DNA from: Cellulomonas fimi
GTDB lineage: Bacteria > Actinomycetota > Actinomycetes > Actinomycetales > Cellulomonadaceae
Length of the DNA: 64,000 bases
NCBI RefSeq assembly: GCF_028583725.1
Contig: NZ_CP110680.1
Coordinates: 2,232,001 to 2,296,000 of the forward strand
Direction: 5' to 3'
In this document: piece by piece, positions 26,885 to 35,340 of the stretch
Layout: each line of letters begins with the position of its first letter
Numbering within the stretch: the first letter of the stretch is position 1
The notes under the pieces: model-generated
What the model saw: only the letters and a program-made list of their open reading frames with translations
Databases searched by the model: none
Told to the model about the DNA's origin: nothing
Translations under genes and position numbers: made by a program

Positions 26885-27589
26885 ATGGGCGCACCGTCGG
26901 GCTCTGCGCCGGACGCGGCGGGCCCACGGCGCGAGGACGAGCTGCGCGCCTGGATCGCGGGTCCTGCCTTCACCTGCCTCGGCGGCCGTGCTGCCGCGCG
27001 ACGCGGTGGGCTGCGCACGGTCGCACTGGGCGACATGCACGCGCCGGCCACCGCGTCACGTCTGCACGCGGAGCTGGAGCAGTTCGTGCTCGACACGCGC
27101 GACCAGGACTTCGTGACGTTCGTCGCGCTGTTCGACGGCCCCGACCACGCGACCGAGCTCGAGTTCGAGGAGTCGATGTGGCGGCTGCTCCGCGAGCTGC
27201 ACGCGGTGGACGGCACGTCGTACGGCTGGTCACCCGACGCGAGCCCCGACCCCTCCGCGCCGTCGTTCGCCTACTCCGTCGCGGGCGAGGCGTTCTTCCT
27301 CGTCGGCATGCACCCACGAGCATCCCGCACGGCGCGCAGGTTCACCGTGCCGGCGATCGCGTTCAACCCGCACGCGCAGTTCACACGGATGAAGAGGACC
27401 GGCGTCTACGCGGGCCTCCAGGAGCGCATCCGTGCCCTCGAGCTGCGCCTGCAGGGTTCGACGAACCCCATGCTCGCGGAGTTCGGCGAGGCGTCCGAGG
27501 CCCGTCAGTACTCGGGGCGGGAGGTCACGGATGCGTGGCGGTGCCCCTTCCCGCTCCCGCCTCCGCCCTCCGGTGGGGACACGTCGTAG
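26885..27589 (+). CDS. YqcI/YcgG family heme-dependent N-hydroxylase (GntA/DcsA-like)
   Basis: A 234-residue protein of the YqcI/YcgG family. Recognisable features are FTCLGGRAAARRG (about 29-41), GTSYGWSPD, FFLVGMHPRASR, the highly conserved FNPHAQFTRMK, NPMLAEFG and a C-terminal WRCPF. Characterised members are heme proteins that N-hydroxylate guanidino groups: DcsA acts on L-arginine and GntA in guanitoxin synthesis. An amidinotransferase is encoded in the same cluster, so an N-hydroxyguanidine product is plausible. It starts 1 nt after the dehydrogenase stop. Its last 85 nt overlap the 3' end of the convergent NHL gene. Confidence 0.87.
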   Translation: MGAPSGSAPDAAGPRREDELRAWIAGPAFTCLGGRAAARRGGLRTVALGDMHAPATASRLHAELEQFVLDTRDQDFVTFVALFDGPDHATELEFEESMWRLLRELHAVDGTSYGWSPDASPDPSAPSFAYSVAGEAFFLVGMHPRASRTARRFTVPAIAFNPHAQFTRMKRTGVYAGLQERIRALELRLQGSTNPMLAEFGEASEARQYSGREVTDAWRCPFPLPPPPSGGDTS

Positions 27590-29235
27590 ACCACGCCTCG
27601 CTGCCAGTCGGCGACGAGCACCCGTCCCGCGTGGGCGACCATCGACCGCGGCGGGTCACCCATGTCGACGTGCTCGGCCTGCCCCTCCGGCCGGAGCACG
27701 TACGCGCCGAGCCTCTGCCATCCCTCGTCGAACGCGACGATGTGTCCTGAGTGCTCGGCCACGAGCCAGCCGCCCGACGTCCGCACCGCGCACCGCGGGC
27801 GCCGGACGTCGTCGACGACGACCTCGACCGCGTCGAGGCCGGCCGACGCCACGAGGACCCGGTCGTTGTTCGTGTCCAGGACCACCAGTGACCCGTCGTG
27901 CTGCTGCACGACCTGATGCGGGTCGCGCAGCCGGGTCGCGCCGGCCGGCGACGTCGTCCACCTGGCCGTGACGCACCCGTCGGGACCGACGTGCAGGACG
28001 TCGTCGAGCTCGCTGTCGACGAGCCAGAACCCGCCCGCACCGTCCGACTCGAGGTGGTGAGGATCGTCCAGGTCGACCGGCTCGCCGTCGGCGGTGGTCA
28101 CGCGCTGCTCGACGACGTCGGCGTCCTCGAGGCCGTCGTCGCCGAACGTCAGCCGGAGCACGCGGCTCCCGAGGCCGTCCGCCACCAGCAGCCCGCCGGG
28201 GCACGTCGCGAGCGCACGCGGCCAGCCGCCGACGCGCACCTCCCCGGTGATGCGGCCCGCGCCGTGCTCGACGGCGACGACCCGTCCGTTCGCGGTGTCC
28301 GCGACGGCGAACCCGTCACCCAGGGGCAGCAGCGCACGGGGGAAGGCGAGCGGGCCACGCGTGCTGGCGGTGCGACCTGTCGCGAGCTCGCGCGCACGCC
28401 ACCCGTCGGTGGTCCGGGTCAGCAGGTGCACGGAGCCGCCGTGCGGGTCGGCGACCACGACGCGGTCCTCCCCGACCGCTGACACCGAGGTCGGCGTGCG
28501 GGGCCACCCCGGGCCTGCGCCCGGTCCCCCGTGGACGGCACGGAGAGCTCCGTCGAGACCGAGCACGGTGAGCCGACCCGACATCTCGCTCACCACGAGC
28601 ACGTCGTCGCCCAGCACGGTGCACGCCGCGGGCGAGGACAGCCGGTCGTCGGCGTCCCCCGGGGACCGGTCGACGCCGAAGCTCCACACCGGCGTGCCGT
28701 CCGAGGTCAGCCGCCGGGCCACGTGGAAGTACGCGTCGACGAGGACCCAGCCGCCGGGGACCGCGACGACGCCGTCGACGCACCGCACCACGTCCATGTC
28801 GAGGACGGTGACCCCCACGACGTCCGGCCCGCGACCCGACACGAGGCGGCACGGCCCCGAGTCGGTCGCATGGTTGACGGCGACCGTCCACTGCTCGCCG
28901 TCGACCGCGACAGCGCCCACGACAGGGCGCTCCTCGCGTCGGGCCAGGATCTCCCGGAGTGCGACGGGCGCAGGTCGACCGAGTGCGACCTCCCACCACG
29001 GCACGTCCCGGGCGACCTCGCGCAGCGCCAGCGCGGTCACGTCGGACCCGCCGGGCACGTCGGCCTCGACGACCGCCGAGGCCGCGACGTCGTGCACCCG
29101 GACGGTGCCGCCGCGGACCCACACGTGCCACGGCGACCACGCCGGTTCGGTCGTGCCCGCGGGGACGAGTCGCGCCCTGACCAGGGCGGACGAGTGGGCG
29201 TGCGGGGACGACGACGGGCGGACCATGGCGTGCAT
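27505..29235 (-). CDS. NHL-repeat beta-propeller protein
   Basis: A 576-residue protein with no signal peptide or membrane segment. From about residue 150 on it is built of repeated propeller blades with patterns such as VVAVPGGWVLVDAYFHVARRL, GDGFAVADTANGRVVAV, PGGLLVADGLGSRVLRL, DGSLVVLDTNNDRVLVA and GRVLVADWQRGVVYDV, each D-x-x-N/G-x-R-V. NHL propellers bind ligands or proteins, and some are lyases or sugar-binding. Its role is unknown. The 3' end overlaps the N-hydroxylase gene for 85 nt. Its own promoter faces that of the rightward ten-kb operon. Confidence 0.85.
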   Translation of the reverse strand: MHAMVRPSSSPHAHSSALVRARLVPAGTTEPAWSPWHVWVRGGTVRVHDVAASAVVEADVPGGSDVTALALREVARDVPWWEVALGRPAPVALREILARREERPVVGAVAVDGEQWTVAVNHATDSGPCRLVSGRGPDVVGVTVLDMDVVRCVDGVVAVPGGWVLVDAYFHVARRLTSDGTPVWSFGVDRSPGDADDRLSSPAACTVLGDDVLVVSEMSGRLTVLGLDGALRAVHGGPGAGPGWPRTPTSVSAVGEDRVVVADPHGGSVHLLTRTTDGWRARELATGRTASTRGPLAFPRALLPLGDGFAVADTANGRVVAVEHGAGRITGEVRVGGWPRALATCPGGLLVADGLGSRVLRLTFGDDGLEDADVVEQRVTTADGEPVDLDDPHHLESDGAGGFWLVDSELDDVLHVGPDGCVTARWTTSPAGATRLRDPHQVVQQHDGSLVVLDTNNDRVLVASAGLDAVEVVVDDVRRPRCAVRTSGGWLVAEHSGHIVAFDEGWQRLGAYVLRPEGQAEHVDMGDPPRSMVAHAGRVLVADWQRGVVYDVSPPEGGGGSGKGHRHASVTSRPEY

Positions 29236-29287
29236 GCTGCCACAGCGGCGGACGTCCGCCGGGCCTCCCGGGACGGCGCGAGACGCC

Positions 29288-29317
29288 TGGCGGTCTGTGC
29301 GGATATGTCGCTAGTGT
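29288..29317 (+). promoter_or_regulatory. Candidate promoter of the main rightward operon
   Basis: TGGCGG (29288-29293), 18-bp spacer, TAGTGT (29312-29317), 98 bp before the GTG at 29416. The block CTGGCG...GGAT..GTCGCTA resembles 25349-25378, so the two operons may share a regulator. Confidence 0.5.
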
Positions 29318-29415
29318 GCCGCCCGCACGTCGCGGTCCGACGCCGTCGTCGATCCGTACGGCGCCCGGCAAGGCCGCCGCGTACGCACCCGTGACCCGAG
29401 AGAGATGAGGCCCCT

Positions 29416-30978
29416 GTGACCCGGACCGAGCGCGTCCTTCACGCCCTGCTCTGGGCGACCGGCGCTCCGGGTGAGCTCGTGGTCGAGGACGGCGACGAGC
29501 CGCTCCTGCTGGAGGCGCTCGCCGAGCACCGACTCGACGCGCGGCTCATCGGGCGCGCGCGGCGCGACGGCATCCGGCTCGCACCCTCGCTCGAGGCGGC
29601 GGTCGTCGCGCGCGACGCAGACAACCTGGACCGGGTCCACGAGCAGATCGCACTCTTCCGGGCGGTTCGCGGACGTCTCGACCAGGCCGACCCCCGGGTG
29701 AGGCTCCTGCCGATGAAGGGCTTCGGCCTGTACGCCCTCACAGGTGACCGGGAGCACGCCCCGTTCAGCTGGGACGTCGACGTCATCGGCGCGGACCCTC
29801 GTGCGGTCGCGGCGGCCGTCGAGGAGACGGACGGCTCGGGATACCACTTCCACGGCGAGGAGCACCCGTACGTCTTCGCGCACATGGACGACCTCGAGGT
29901 GCACATGCACTACGTGGTGACGTCCATCGACCGCGGGTTGCGCGCCGAGGACGTGGACGTGGTCGCCACGACGGGCGTGTTCGAGGTGCGGACCCCGTTC
30001 TCCGTCTCCCTCATCACGCACGACGAGATGCTCCAGCACACGCGGGCGGGCGTCGGCGCGGCCGCCGGGCTCGAGGTCCTCGCCCCGGAGATGGCCGTCC
30101 TCGTGCGCCTCGCGCACCTCTACGTCGGCTACGCGATGAGTCCGCAGCCCCTACCGGTCGCGACCATCCGCCTCGAGGAGCTCGCCCAGCTCCGCGACTA
30201 CCTCGCGCTGCCGTCGTTCGACGCGGCTCGCTTCCTCGAGCTGTACGAGCGCCACGACGCGTGGCTCGTCACAGGCTTCGCGCGCAGGCTCATGCTCGAC
30301 CTGCTCGACGTCGACCCCTTCGCGCCGATCGTCGACGCCGAGGTGCCGGCATGGTTCCCGTCCAACCTGTGGTGGGACGGCAGCGGTGCCGGCTTCCCCC
30401 TGCAGATCCCGTGGAACGCGCACGACCTGGTGCTCTGCCCGGCGACCCACCCCGACCTCGTCGACGTGCTCGGACCCTCGGTCGTGCGGGTCCCCGCGGA
30501 CGGCGGCGCGGTGACGGTGAGCATGCTGGAAGCCGACGCGGCGGACGCCGCCCCTCGCTACGTGCACCACGCGTACCACGGCGGTCTCGCGGGCGTACGG
30601 GTGACGCTGTGCGAGGACGGCGACGGCGTCGATGCCGTGGCCACGTTCCCACCGGTCGACGACGACCAGATGGTGGCCGTGGGCTGGGCCTCGGGCGACT
30701 ACCGCTACGAGGTGTTCTTCCGCCCGGCTGGGGGCACGCACGAGCTCGAGGACTACTCGGCCGTGCCCGCGCCCGAGGGACAGCGCCCGACCGTCCGCAG
30801 CTGCCGCTCCGGGCCGGAGGGGGTGGAGATCGCCGTCCGCCTGCCGTGGGCGTCGCTCGCTGGTGGGCAGCCGTCAGGCCAGGACGCGACGCGGCTGCTG
30901 TTCCGGGGCCGTGTCCAGAGGCGCCCGTGGGGCGAGGTGGCAGGCGGAGTCGTCCTCCCCCTCCACCTGACGCGATGA
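29416..30978 (+). CDS. Uncharacterised nucleotidyltransferase-like protein with extra C-terminal domain
   Basis: A 520-residue protein. The N-terminal 310 residues resemble the NTP_transf_5 family: LLPMKGFGLYALTGDREHAPFSWDVDVIGAD (about 96-126) has the conserved Lys and the Asp-x-Asp of the nucleotidyltransferase fold, and LEVHMHYV and LLITHDEMLQH-like segments follow. The C-terminal 200 residues (PSNLWWDGSGAGFPLQIPW onward, ending VEIAVRLPWASLAGG...RRPWGEV) look like a beta-sandwich similar to CBM9-like domains, so sugar binding is possible. GTG start at 29416; stop overlaps the next gene by ATGA. A role in activating or tagging a sugar intermediate is inferred. Confidence 0.78.
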   Translation: MTRTERVLHALLWATGAPGELVVEDGDEPLLLEALAEHRLDARLIGRARRDGIRLAPSLEAAVVARDADNLDRVHEQIALFRAVRGRLDQADPRVRLLPMKGFGLYALTGDREHAPFSWDVDVIGADPRAVAAAVEETDGSGYHFHGEEHPYVFAHMDDLEVHMHYVVTSIDRGLRAEDVDVVATTGVFEVRTPFSVSLITHDEMLQHTRAGVGAAAGLEVLAPEMAVLVRLAHLYVGYAMSPQPLPVATIRLEELAQLRDYLALPSFDAARFLELYERHDAWLVTGFARRLMLDLLDVDPFAPIVDAEVPAWFPSNLWWDGSGAGFPLQIPWNAHDLVLCPATHPDLVDVLGPSVVRVPADGGAVTVSMLEADAADAAPRYVHHAYHGGLAGVRVTLCEDGDGVDAVATFPPVDDDQMVAVGWASGDYRYEVFFRPAGGTHELEDYSAVPAPEGQRPTVRSCRSGPEGVEIAVRLPWASLAGGQPSGQDATRLLFRGRVQRRPWGEVAGGVVLPLHLTR

Positions 30979-33155
30979 CGGCGGGCGCCGTCGCGCTCGC
31001 GGGAGCGACGAGCCCCGTCTGCGACGACCTTCTCGACTGGGAGGCCGCACGGGCGTTCGCGCTGCAAGAGCTCACGACGTACCCCGCCAAGGCGGACTTC
31101 TACGCGCGGGAGCCCACGTTCCGGGAGGCGCTGCACGAGGCGGCCGTCCGGACGGCCGCGACGGACTGGTCGACGCTCGGCACCGCCCTGCGCGCTCGCG
31201 GTCTCGCGGTCGTGCGGCCGGACGCCGTCTGGGCCGACAAGGGGCAGCAGGTCCTCGACTACCTCGAGCGGCTGCGGCTCCGCCCGGTCTGGGCGACCCG
31301 GACGACCGTCGGGAGGCACCACGTCCGCGAGGTGTGGCGGTACCAGCTCAACGCCGCGTCGCTCGCGCGTCTGCGGCTCATGGACCTCCTGTTCAGCCAG
31401 GGGGACAGCGTCGTCGTCCTGTTCGACGACCCGGACGGTTTCTGGCCCGTCCCGGGCAGCGCGGTGCTCGCCGACGCCAAGGGCGAGGCCGACCCCGACG
31501 CGCGTGCCGGGTGGGAGCTGCGGAGCGCGCTCGGCAGCCCGCATCGCCTGCTGTCGTTCCTGCACACCGCCGACGAGCCCGTGGACGCGGTCCGCGACGG
31601 CTCCCTGCTCCTGTCGCCGCGTGCGTTCGCGGAGGCCGTCGTCGCGCCGCCCGCGCGACCGGAGGACGTCCGCGCGGAGGTCTCCCGCGCCGCCCTCCGC
31701 CAGGACGCGCGTGCAGCGGCGAGCCTCGACGCCGCGGTCGAGGCGCTCGGCCTGCCCCCGGAGGAGGCCGACGCCTGGCGGATCCTCGAGACCGAGCCGC
31801 CCCGCCGTCCGATGACCGCAGGCGCGGACGCCGACAACCTCATCAACCACCCCGGCACCGACGCGTGGTGGGAGCGCGTCGGGGCGCTCGGGCACCGCGA
31901 GATGCTGCTCCGTACCGCGGTCGCCGGCGACGTGCCGGACGGGACCGGGGCAGCCCTCGACCTCGTACCCGGGCGCGAGCTCACCCCCGTCCAGCGTCCG
32001 ACTCCGCACACCGACGTCGTCCCGGTGAGCCGCCCCACGCCCGCGGGCGGTGAGGCGGACGCCGTCCGGCGGGTCCTGGACTCCGGCTGGTGGACGGGTG
32101 GTTCCACGGTCGCGGCCCTCGAGCGCGACCTCGCCGACGTGACCGGCGCGCGCCACGCCGTGGCCGTCTCCAGCGGCACCGCGGCGTTGCACGCGATCCT
32201 CGTCGCGCTCGGGTGCGACTCCACGACCCTCGTCGTGACCAGCTCGCTGAACTTCGTCGCCGTCGCCGCTGCCGCGCTGCAGCTCGGCGCCGATCTCGCG
32301 CTCACGGACGTCGACCCGGAGTCGCTGGCGATGTGCCCCGACTCCCTCGACCAGGTCCTGACGGCGGCATCGGGGACACGGGCGATCGTGGTCCCCGTGC
32401 ACTATGCCGGGCGGGCGGCCGACATGGCCGCGCTCGGCGCGGTGGCGTCCCGGCACGGGGCGACGGTCGCGGAGGACGCGGCCCACGTCATGGGGTCGCA
32501 CTACCGCTCGTCCGACGTGGTCGTCGGCGCGTGGCCCGACTCCGCAGCGGCGGCCTTCAGCTTCCACCCCAACAAGCCCGTGGCCGCGGGCGAGGGCGGC
32601 GCCGTCGTCACGTCGGACGACGAGCTCGCGGAACGGGTGCGACGGTTCAGGAACCACAACATCGTGCGCGGCGACGACCCCTGCTCGTACGAGGTGCACC
32701 AGCCCGGTCTCAACCTGCGACTGTCGGAGCTCGCCGCCGCCGTCGCCCGCGTGCAGCTGGCCGCCGCCCCCGAACGGTCCGACGAGCGTGCACGACGCGC
32801 GGACCGGTACGACGAGCTCCTGGCACCTCTGCCGTGGCTGCGCCCGCTACCCCACCCCGCGTCGGAGTCGAGCCACCACCTCTATCCCGTGCTCCTGGAC
32901 ACCGTGGCGTCAGGCCTCACCCGCTCCGCGCTCGTCGACCACTGCGCGCGGCGCGGCGTGACGCTGCAGGTGCACTACCAGCCCCTGCACCGGCAGCCGC
33001 TGTGCGCACGGCTGCCCCGCGTCCGTGACGCGCGCTTCCCGGTGCTCGACTCGCTGGCCGAGCGGCTCGTGAGCCTGCCCCTCTACGCGGGCATGGGCCG
33101 TGAACGCCAGGACCGCGTGCGCGACGCCCTCGCCTCGGCACCGCTCGCCCGATGA
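30975..33155 (+). CDS. NDK-like/DegT aminotransferase fusion
   Basis: A 726-residue two-part enzyme. Residues 75-215 resemble nucleoside-diphosphate kinase: LAVVRPDAVW at the place of the KPDAV strand and SFLHTADEPVDAVRDG around the position of the phosphohistidine loop (H197). Residues 350-720 are a DegT/DnrJ/EryC1 PLP-dependent aminotransferase with SSGTAAL (399-405), EDAAHVMGS (500-508) and the PLP lysine in FSFHPNKPVAAGEGG (K534). Such enzymes aminate keto-sugars or inososes. The region between (220-345) is helical and unknown. I know of no standard family with this arrangement. ATGA overlaps at both ends. Confidence 0.85.
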   Translation: MTAGAVALAGATSPVCDDLLDWEAARAFALQELTTYPAKADFYAREPTFREALHEAAVRTAATDWSTLGTALRARGLAVVRPDAVWADKGQQVLDYLERLRLRPVWATRTTVGRHHVREVWRYQLNAASLARLRLMDLLFSQGDSVVVLFDDPDGFWPVPGSAVLADAKGEADPDARAGWELRSALGSPHRLLSFLHTADEPVDAVRDGSLLLSPRAFAEAVVAPPARPEDVRAEVSRAALRQDARAAASLDAAVEALGLPPEEADAWRILETEPPRRPMTAGADADNLINHPGTDAWWERVGALGHREMLLRTAVAGDVPDGTGAALDLVPGRELTPVQRPTPHTDVVPVSRPTPAGGEADAVRRVLDSGWWTGGSTVAALERDLADVTGARHAVAVSSGTAALHAILVALGCDSTTLVVTSSLNFVAVAAAALQLGADLALTDVDPESLAMCPDSLDQVLTAASGTRAIVVPVHYAGRAADMAALGAVASRHGATVAEDAAHVMGSHYRSSDVVVGAWPDSAAAAFSFHPNKPVAAGEGGAVVTSDDELAERVRRFRNHNIVRGDDPCSYEVHQPGLNLRLSELAAAVARVQLAAAPERSDERARRADRYDELLAPLPWLRPLPHPASESSHHLYPVLLDTVASGLTRSALVDHCARRGVTLQVHYQPLHRQPLCARLPRVRDARFPVLDSLAERLVSLPLYAGMGRERQDRVRDALASAPLAR

Positions 33156-34075
33156 TCCTGTCGATCCCGTTTCTCGCCACGGACGTGGCGCAGCTCGACC
33201 GGGGCCTGCTGGCCGAGGGCCACGGTGTCGAGGCCACGCTCTTCCGTGGCGAGGACGTCATGGACGACGACCGTTGGGCCCTCGTGCGCCGGAACCTGCG
33301 AGCCGTGGCCGCGCTGTCACCGCCGTCCCTGACGTTCCACTTCCCCGTCGAGGACGCCGACTGGGTGGCGGATGCCGCGGTGCGCGACCGCCTGCTGGAG
33401 GCGCTCGACGTCGTGGGCGAGCTCGGATTCCACGGGGTCGTGCTGCACAGCAACCGCATCGCCTCCCACGAGGTGTGGCGTGCACGGGACCTCGAGCGGG
33501 AACGGGACGCTCTCGGCGGCGCGCTCGCTGCGCTGGCCCGCCGGGTCGAGTCGTCATCGCTGTGGGTCGGCCTCGAGAACATGCCCGTCACGGGTAACGA
33601 CGCGGTGGACCTCGACCCGCTCCTCGTGTACCCGGAGGACTTCGCGGGTCTCTGCGGGGGGCCCGTGGGCGTCACGTGGGACGTCTGCCACTACGCGTAC
33701 ACCACGTACGTCGGCGAGTCGATCGCCGCGGGCAGCCTCGACCACGCGGACGACTACCCGCACCTGCGCCTCCCGGTCCGTGCCACCGGTGCGACGCAGC
33801 TCGTGCCGTCCACGCTGCACGGGCAGCTGCGCCACGCGCACCTGTCCGCCTTCACCGGGATCGCGGATCGTCGCCGGCGCACGACGTGCACCGAGGGTGA
33901 GCTGCCGGGGGCCGGTCCCGTCGGCGAACAGCGCTACGCCGACGCGCTCCTCGCGCTGAGGGCGGCCGGCGTCCGCGCGGTCACGCTCGAAGTCCAGGAG
34001 GTGGACTACACGCGGCGCAGGCGCGCACCCGAGATGGTCGCGTGGTGTCGCTCGGTCCTGGGGGCGGCTCGGTGA
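33152..34075 (+). CDS. Sugar isomerase/epimerase-like TIM barrel
   Basis: A 307-residue protein of the xylose-isomerase-like/AP-endonuclease-2 barrel group. The motifs SLTFHFPVED, GFHGVVLHSNR, LWVGLENMPV and GVTWDVCHYAY run along the barrel strands and contain the acidic and His residues that usually bind two metals. RHAHLSAF and VTLEVQEVDY complete it. It could interconvert a keto/aldo sugar or epimerise a cyclitol intermediate. Start overlaps the fusion-gene stop (ATGA); stop overlaps the M20 start (GTGA). Confidence 0.85.
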   Translation: MILSIPFLATDVAQLDRGLLAEGHGVEATLFRGEDVMDDDRWALVRRNLRAVAALSPPSLTFHFPVEDADWVADAAVRDRLLEALDVVGELGFHGVVLHSNRIASHEVWRARDLERERDALGGALAALARRVESSSLWVGLENMPVTGNDAVDLDPLLVYPEDFAGLCGGPVGVTWDVCHYAYTTYVGESIAAGSLDHADDYPHLRLPVRATGATQLVPSTLHGQLRHAHLSAFTGIADRRRRTTCTEGELPGAGPVGEQRYADALLALRAAGVRAVTLEVQEVDYTRRRRAPEMVAWCRSVLGAAR

Positions 34076-35340
34076 CCGGGACCTGGACGGGAGCGGTCGA
34101 GCACAGCCGGGCGGTCGACCGCTGCTGGCGACTTCTCGCGGACCTCGTCTCGACGCACCCCGTCGCGGGCGCGCCGGGGCAGCGGGACGCGCTGCGGCAC
34201 GCCGAGGCGGCTCTCCGCGCCGCGGGCGCCCGGGCCGCGCGCGTGAGCCGCAGCCGTGCCGCGCTCCGCCTCCACCCCGACCACGTCGACGTCGCCGCCT
34301 TCGGCGCGCCGTTCGAGGACTACTGGCGTCGTGGCCCGCTCGAGAGCGTCGTGGCCGAAGAGACGTTCGGTGACGGCGGGCCGACCGTCCTGATCAACGC
34401 ACACCTCGACGTGGATGTGGTCTCCGACCCGGCGGGCTGGGCCCGACCGGGGTCGTGGCGGACACCGTACGAGGTCGACGGGCGGATGTACGGGCGCGGG
34501 ACCAGCGACGCGCTCGGCGGTGTCGCGTCCGTCGTCGCGGCGCTCGAGATCGCGCTGCCCGCGCTGCGCGACGCCGGCCACGGTCGCCTTCTCGTCCAGC
34601 TCGTCCTCGACGAGGAGATCGGCGGGAACGGCACCGTGAGCCTGCTCGACGGCCTCGGCGTCCCGCCGGACGTCGCGGTCGTCGTCGAGCCGAGCGGCGG
34701 CGTGGTGGGGACGACGACCCGTGGGTTCGAGCAGCTCACGGTCGTCCTCCACGGCCGACCCCGGCACATGGTCGCGAGCTCGTTCGAGGACAACGCGGTG
34801 AACGGGCTGCCCGTGCTGCTCGACGTGCTCGGCGGTCTGGACGCGGAGCTGCGCGGTGGCACGGGGCACGCCGTCGTCCTGCCGGGCCGGGTCGAGGCAG
34901 GCGAGGACGCCTCGTTGCCCGCTGCCCGCGCCGTCTGCGAGGTGACGCTGGCGCTGCCCGCCGGTGTGTCGTCCGACGACGTCCAGCGACGGCTCGAGGC
35001 GCGGCTCGCCGAGCGGCTCTCGCCATGGCGACCGGCGCTCTCCCGGAGCGGCATCCGGATCCCCGCCGGGGGCGAGGTCCGGGGTGCTGACGCGTGGGCC
35101 GAGCGGTTCGTCGCGAGTGCAGCGCGCGTCGGCGTCCGGTCACGGCCTGGCGAGTTCCCGAGCGCGTGCGACGCGCGGCTGCTCAGCCTGCGCGGCATTC
35201 CCACCCTGGTGACGGGCCCGGGCGACCTCGGCAGAGCGCACGGAACCGACGAGTTCGTCGAGCGCGCGGAGGTCGACCGCCACGCCCGGGCGCTCGCCGC
35301 CTTCCTCGTGGACACCCTCACCCGGCGAGCGCCCCGGTGA
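34072..35340 (+). CDS. M20-family metallohydrolase
   Basis: A 422-residue member of the M20/ArgE/DapE family. Zinc ligands are visible: NAHLDVDV (H111, with D113 nearby), YGRGTSDALGG (D146) and the general-base pair DEE (E181/E182) in LVLDEEIGGNGT. The last ligand His lies in the C-terminal GRAHGTDEFV segment. The dimerisation domain lies between. In a biosynthetic operon it may remove an acyl or aminoacyl protecting group. GTG start chosen by the GTGA overlap with the previous stop; an upstream ATG at 34042 is in frame but would lie inside the TIM-barrel gene. Confidence 0.9.
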   Translation: MTGTWTGAVEHSRAVDRCWRLLADLVSTHPVAGAPGQRDALRHAEAALRAAGARAARVSRSRAALRLHPDHVDVAAFGAPFEDYWRRGPLESVVAEETFGDGGPTVLINAHLDVDVVSDPAGWARPGSWRTPYEVDGRMYGRGTSDALGGVASVVAALEIALPALRDAGHGRLLVQLVLDEEIGGNGTVSLLDGLGVPPDVAVVVEPSGGVVGTTTRGFEQLTVVLHGRPRHMVASSFEDNAVNGLPVLLDVLGGLDAELRGGTGHAVVLPGRVEAGEDASLPAARAVCEVTLALPAGVSSDDVQRRLEARLAERLSPWRPALSRSGIRIPAGGEVRGADAWAERFVASAARVGVRSRPGEFPSACDARLLSLRGIPTLVTGPGDLGRAHGTDEFVERAEVDRHARALAAFLVDTLTRRAPR

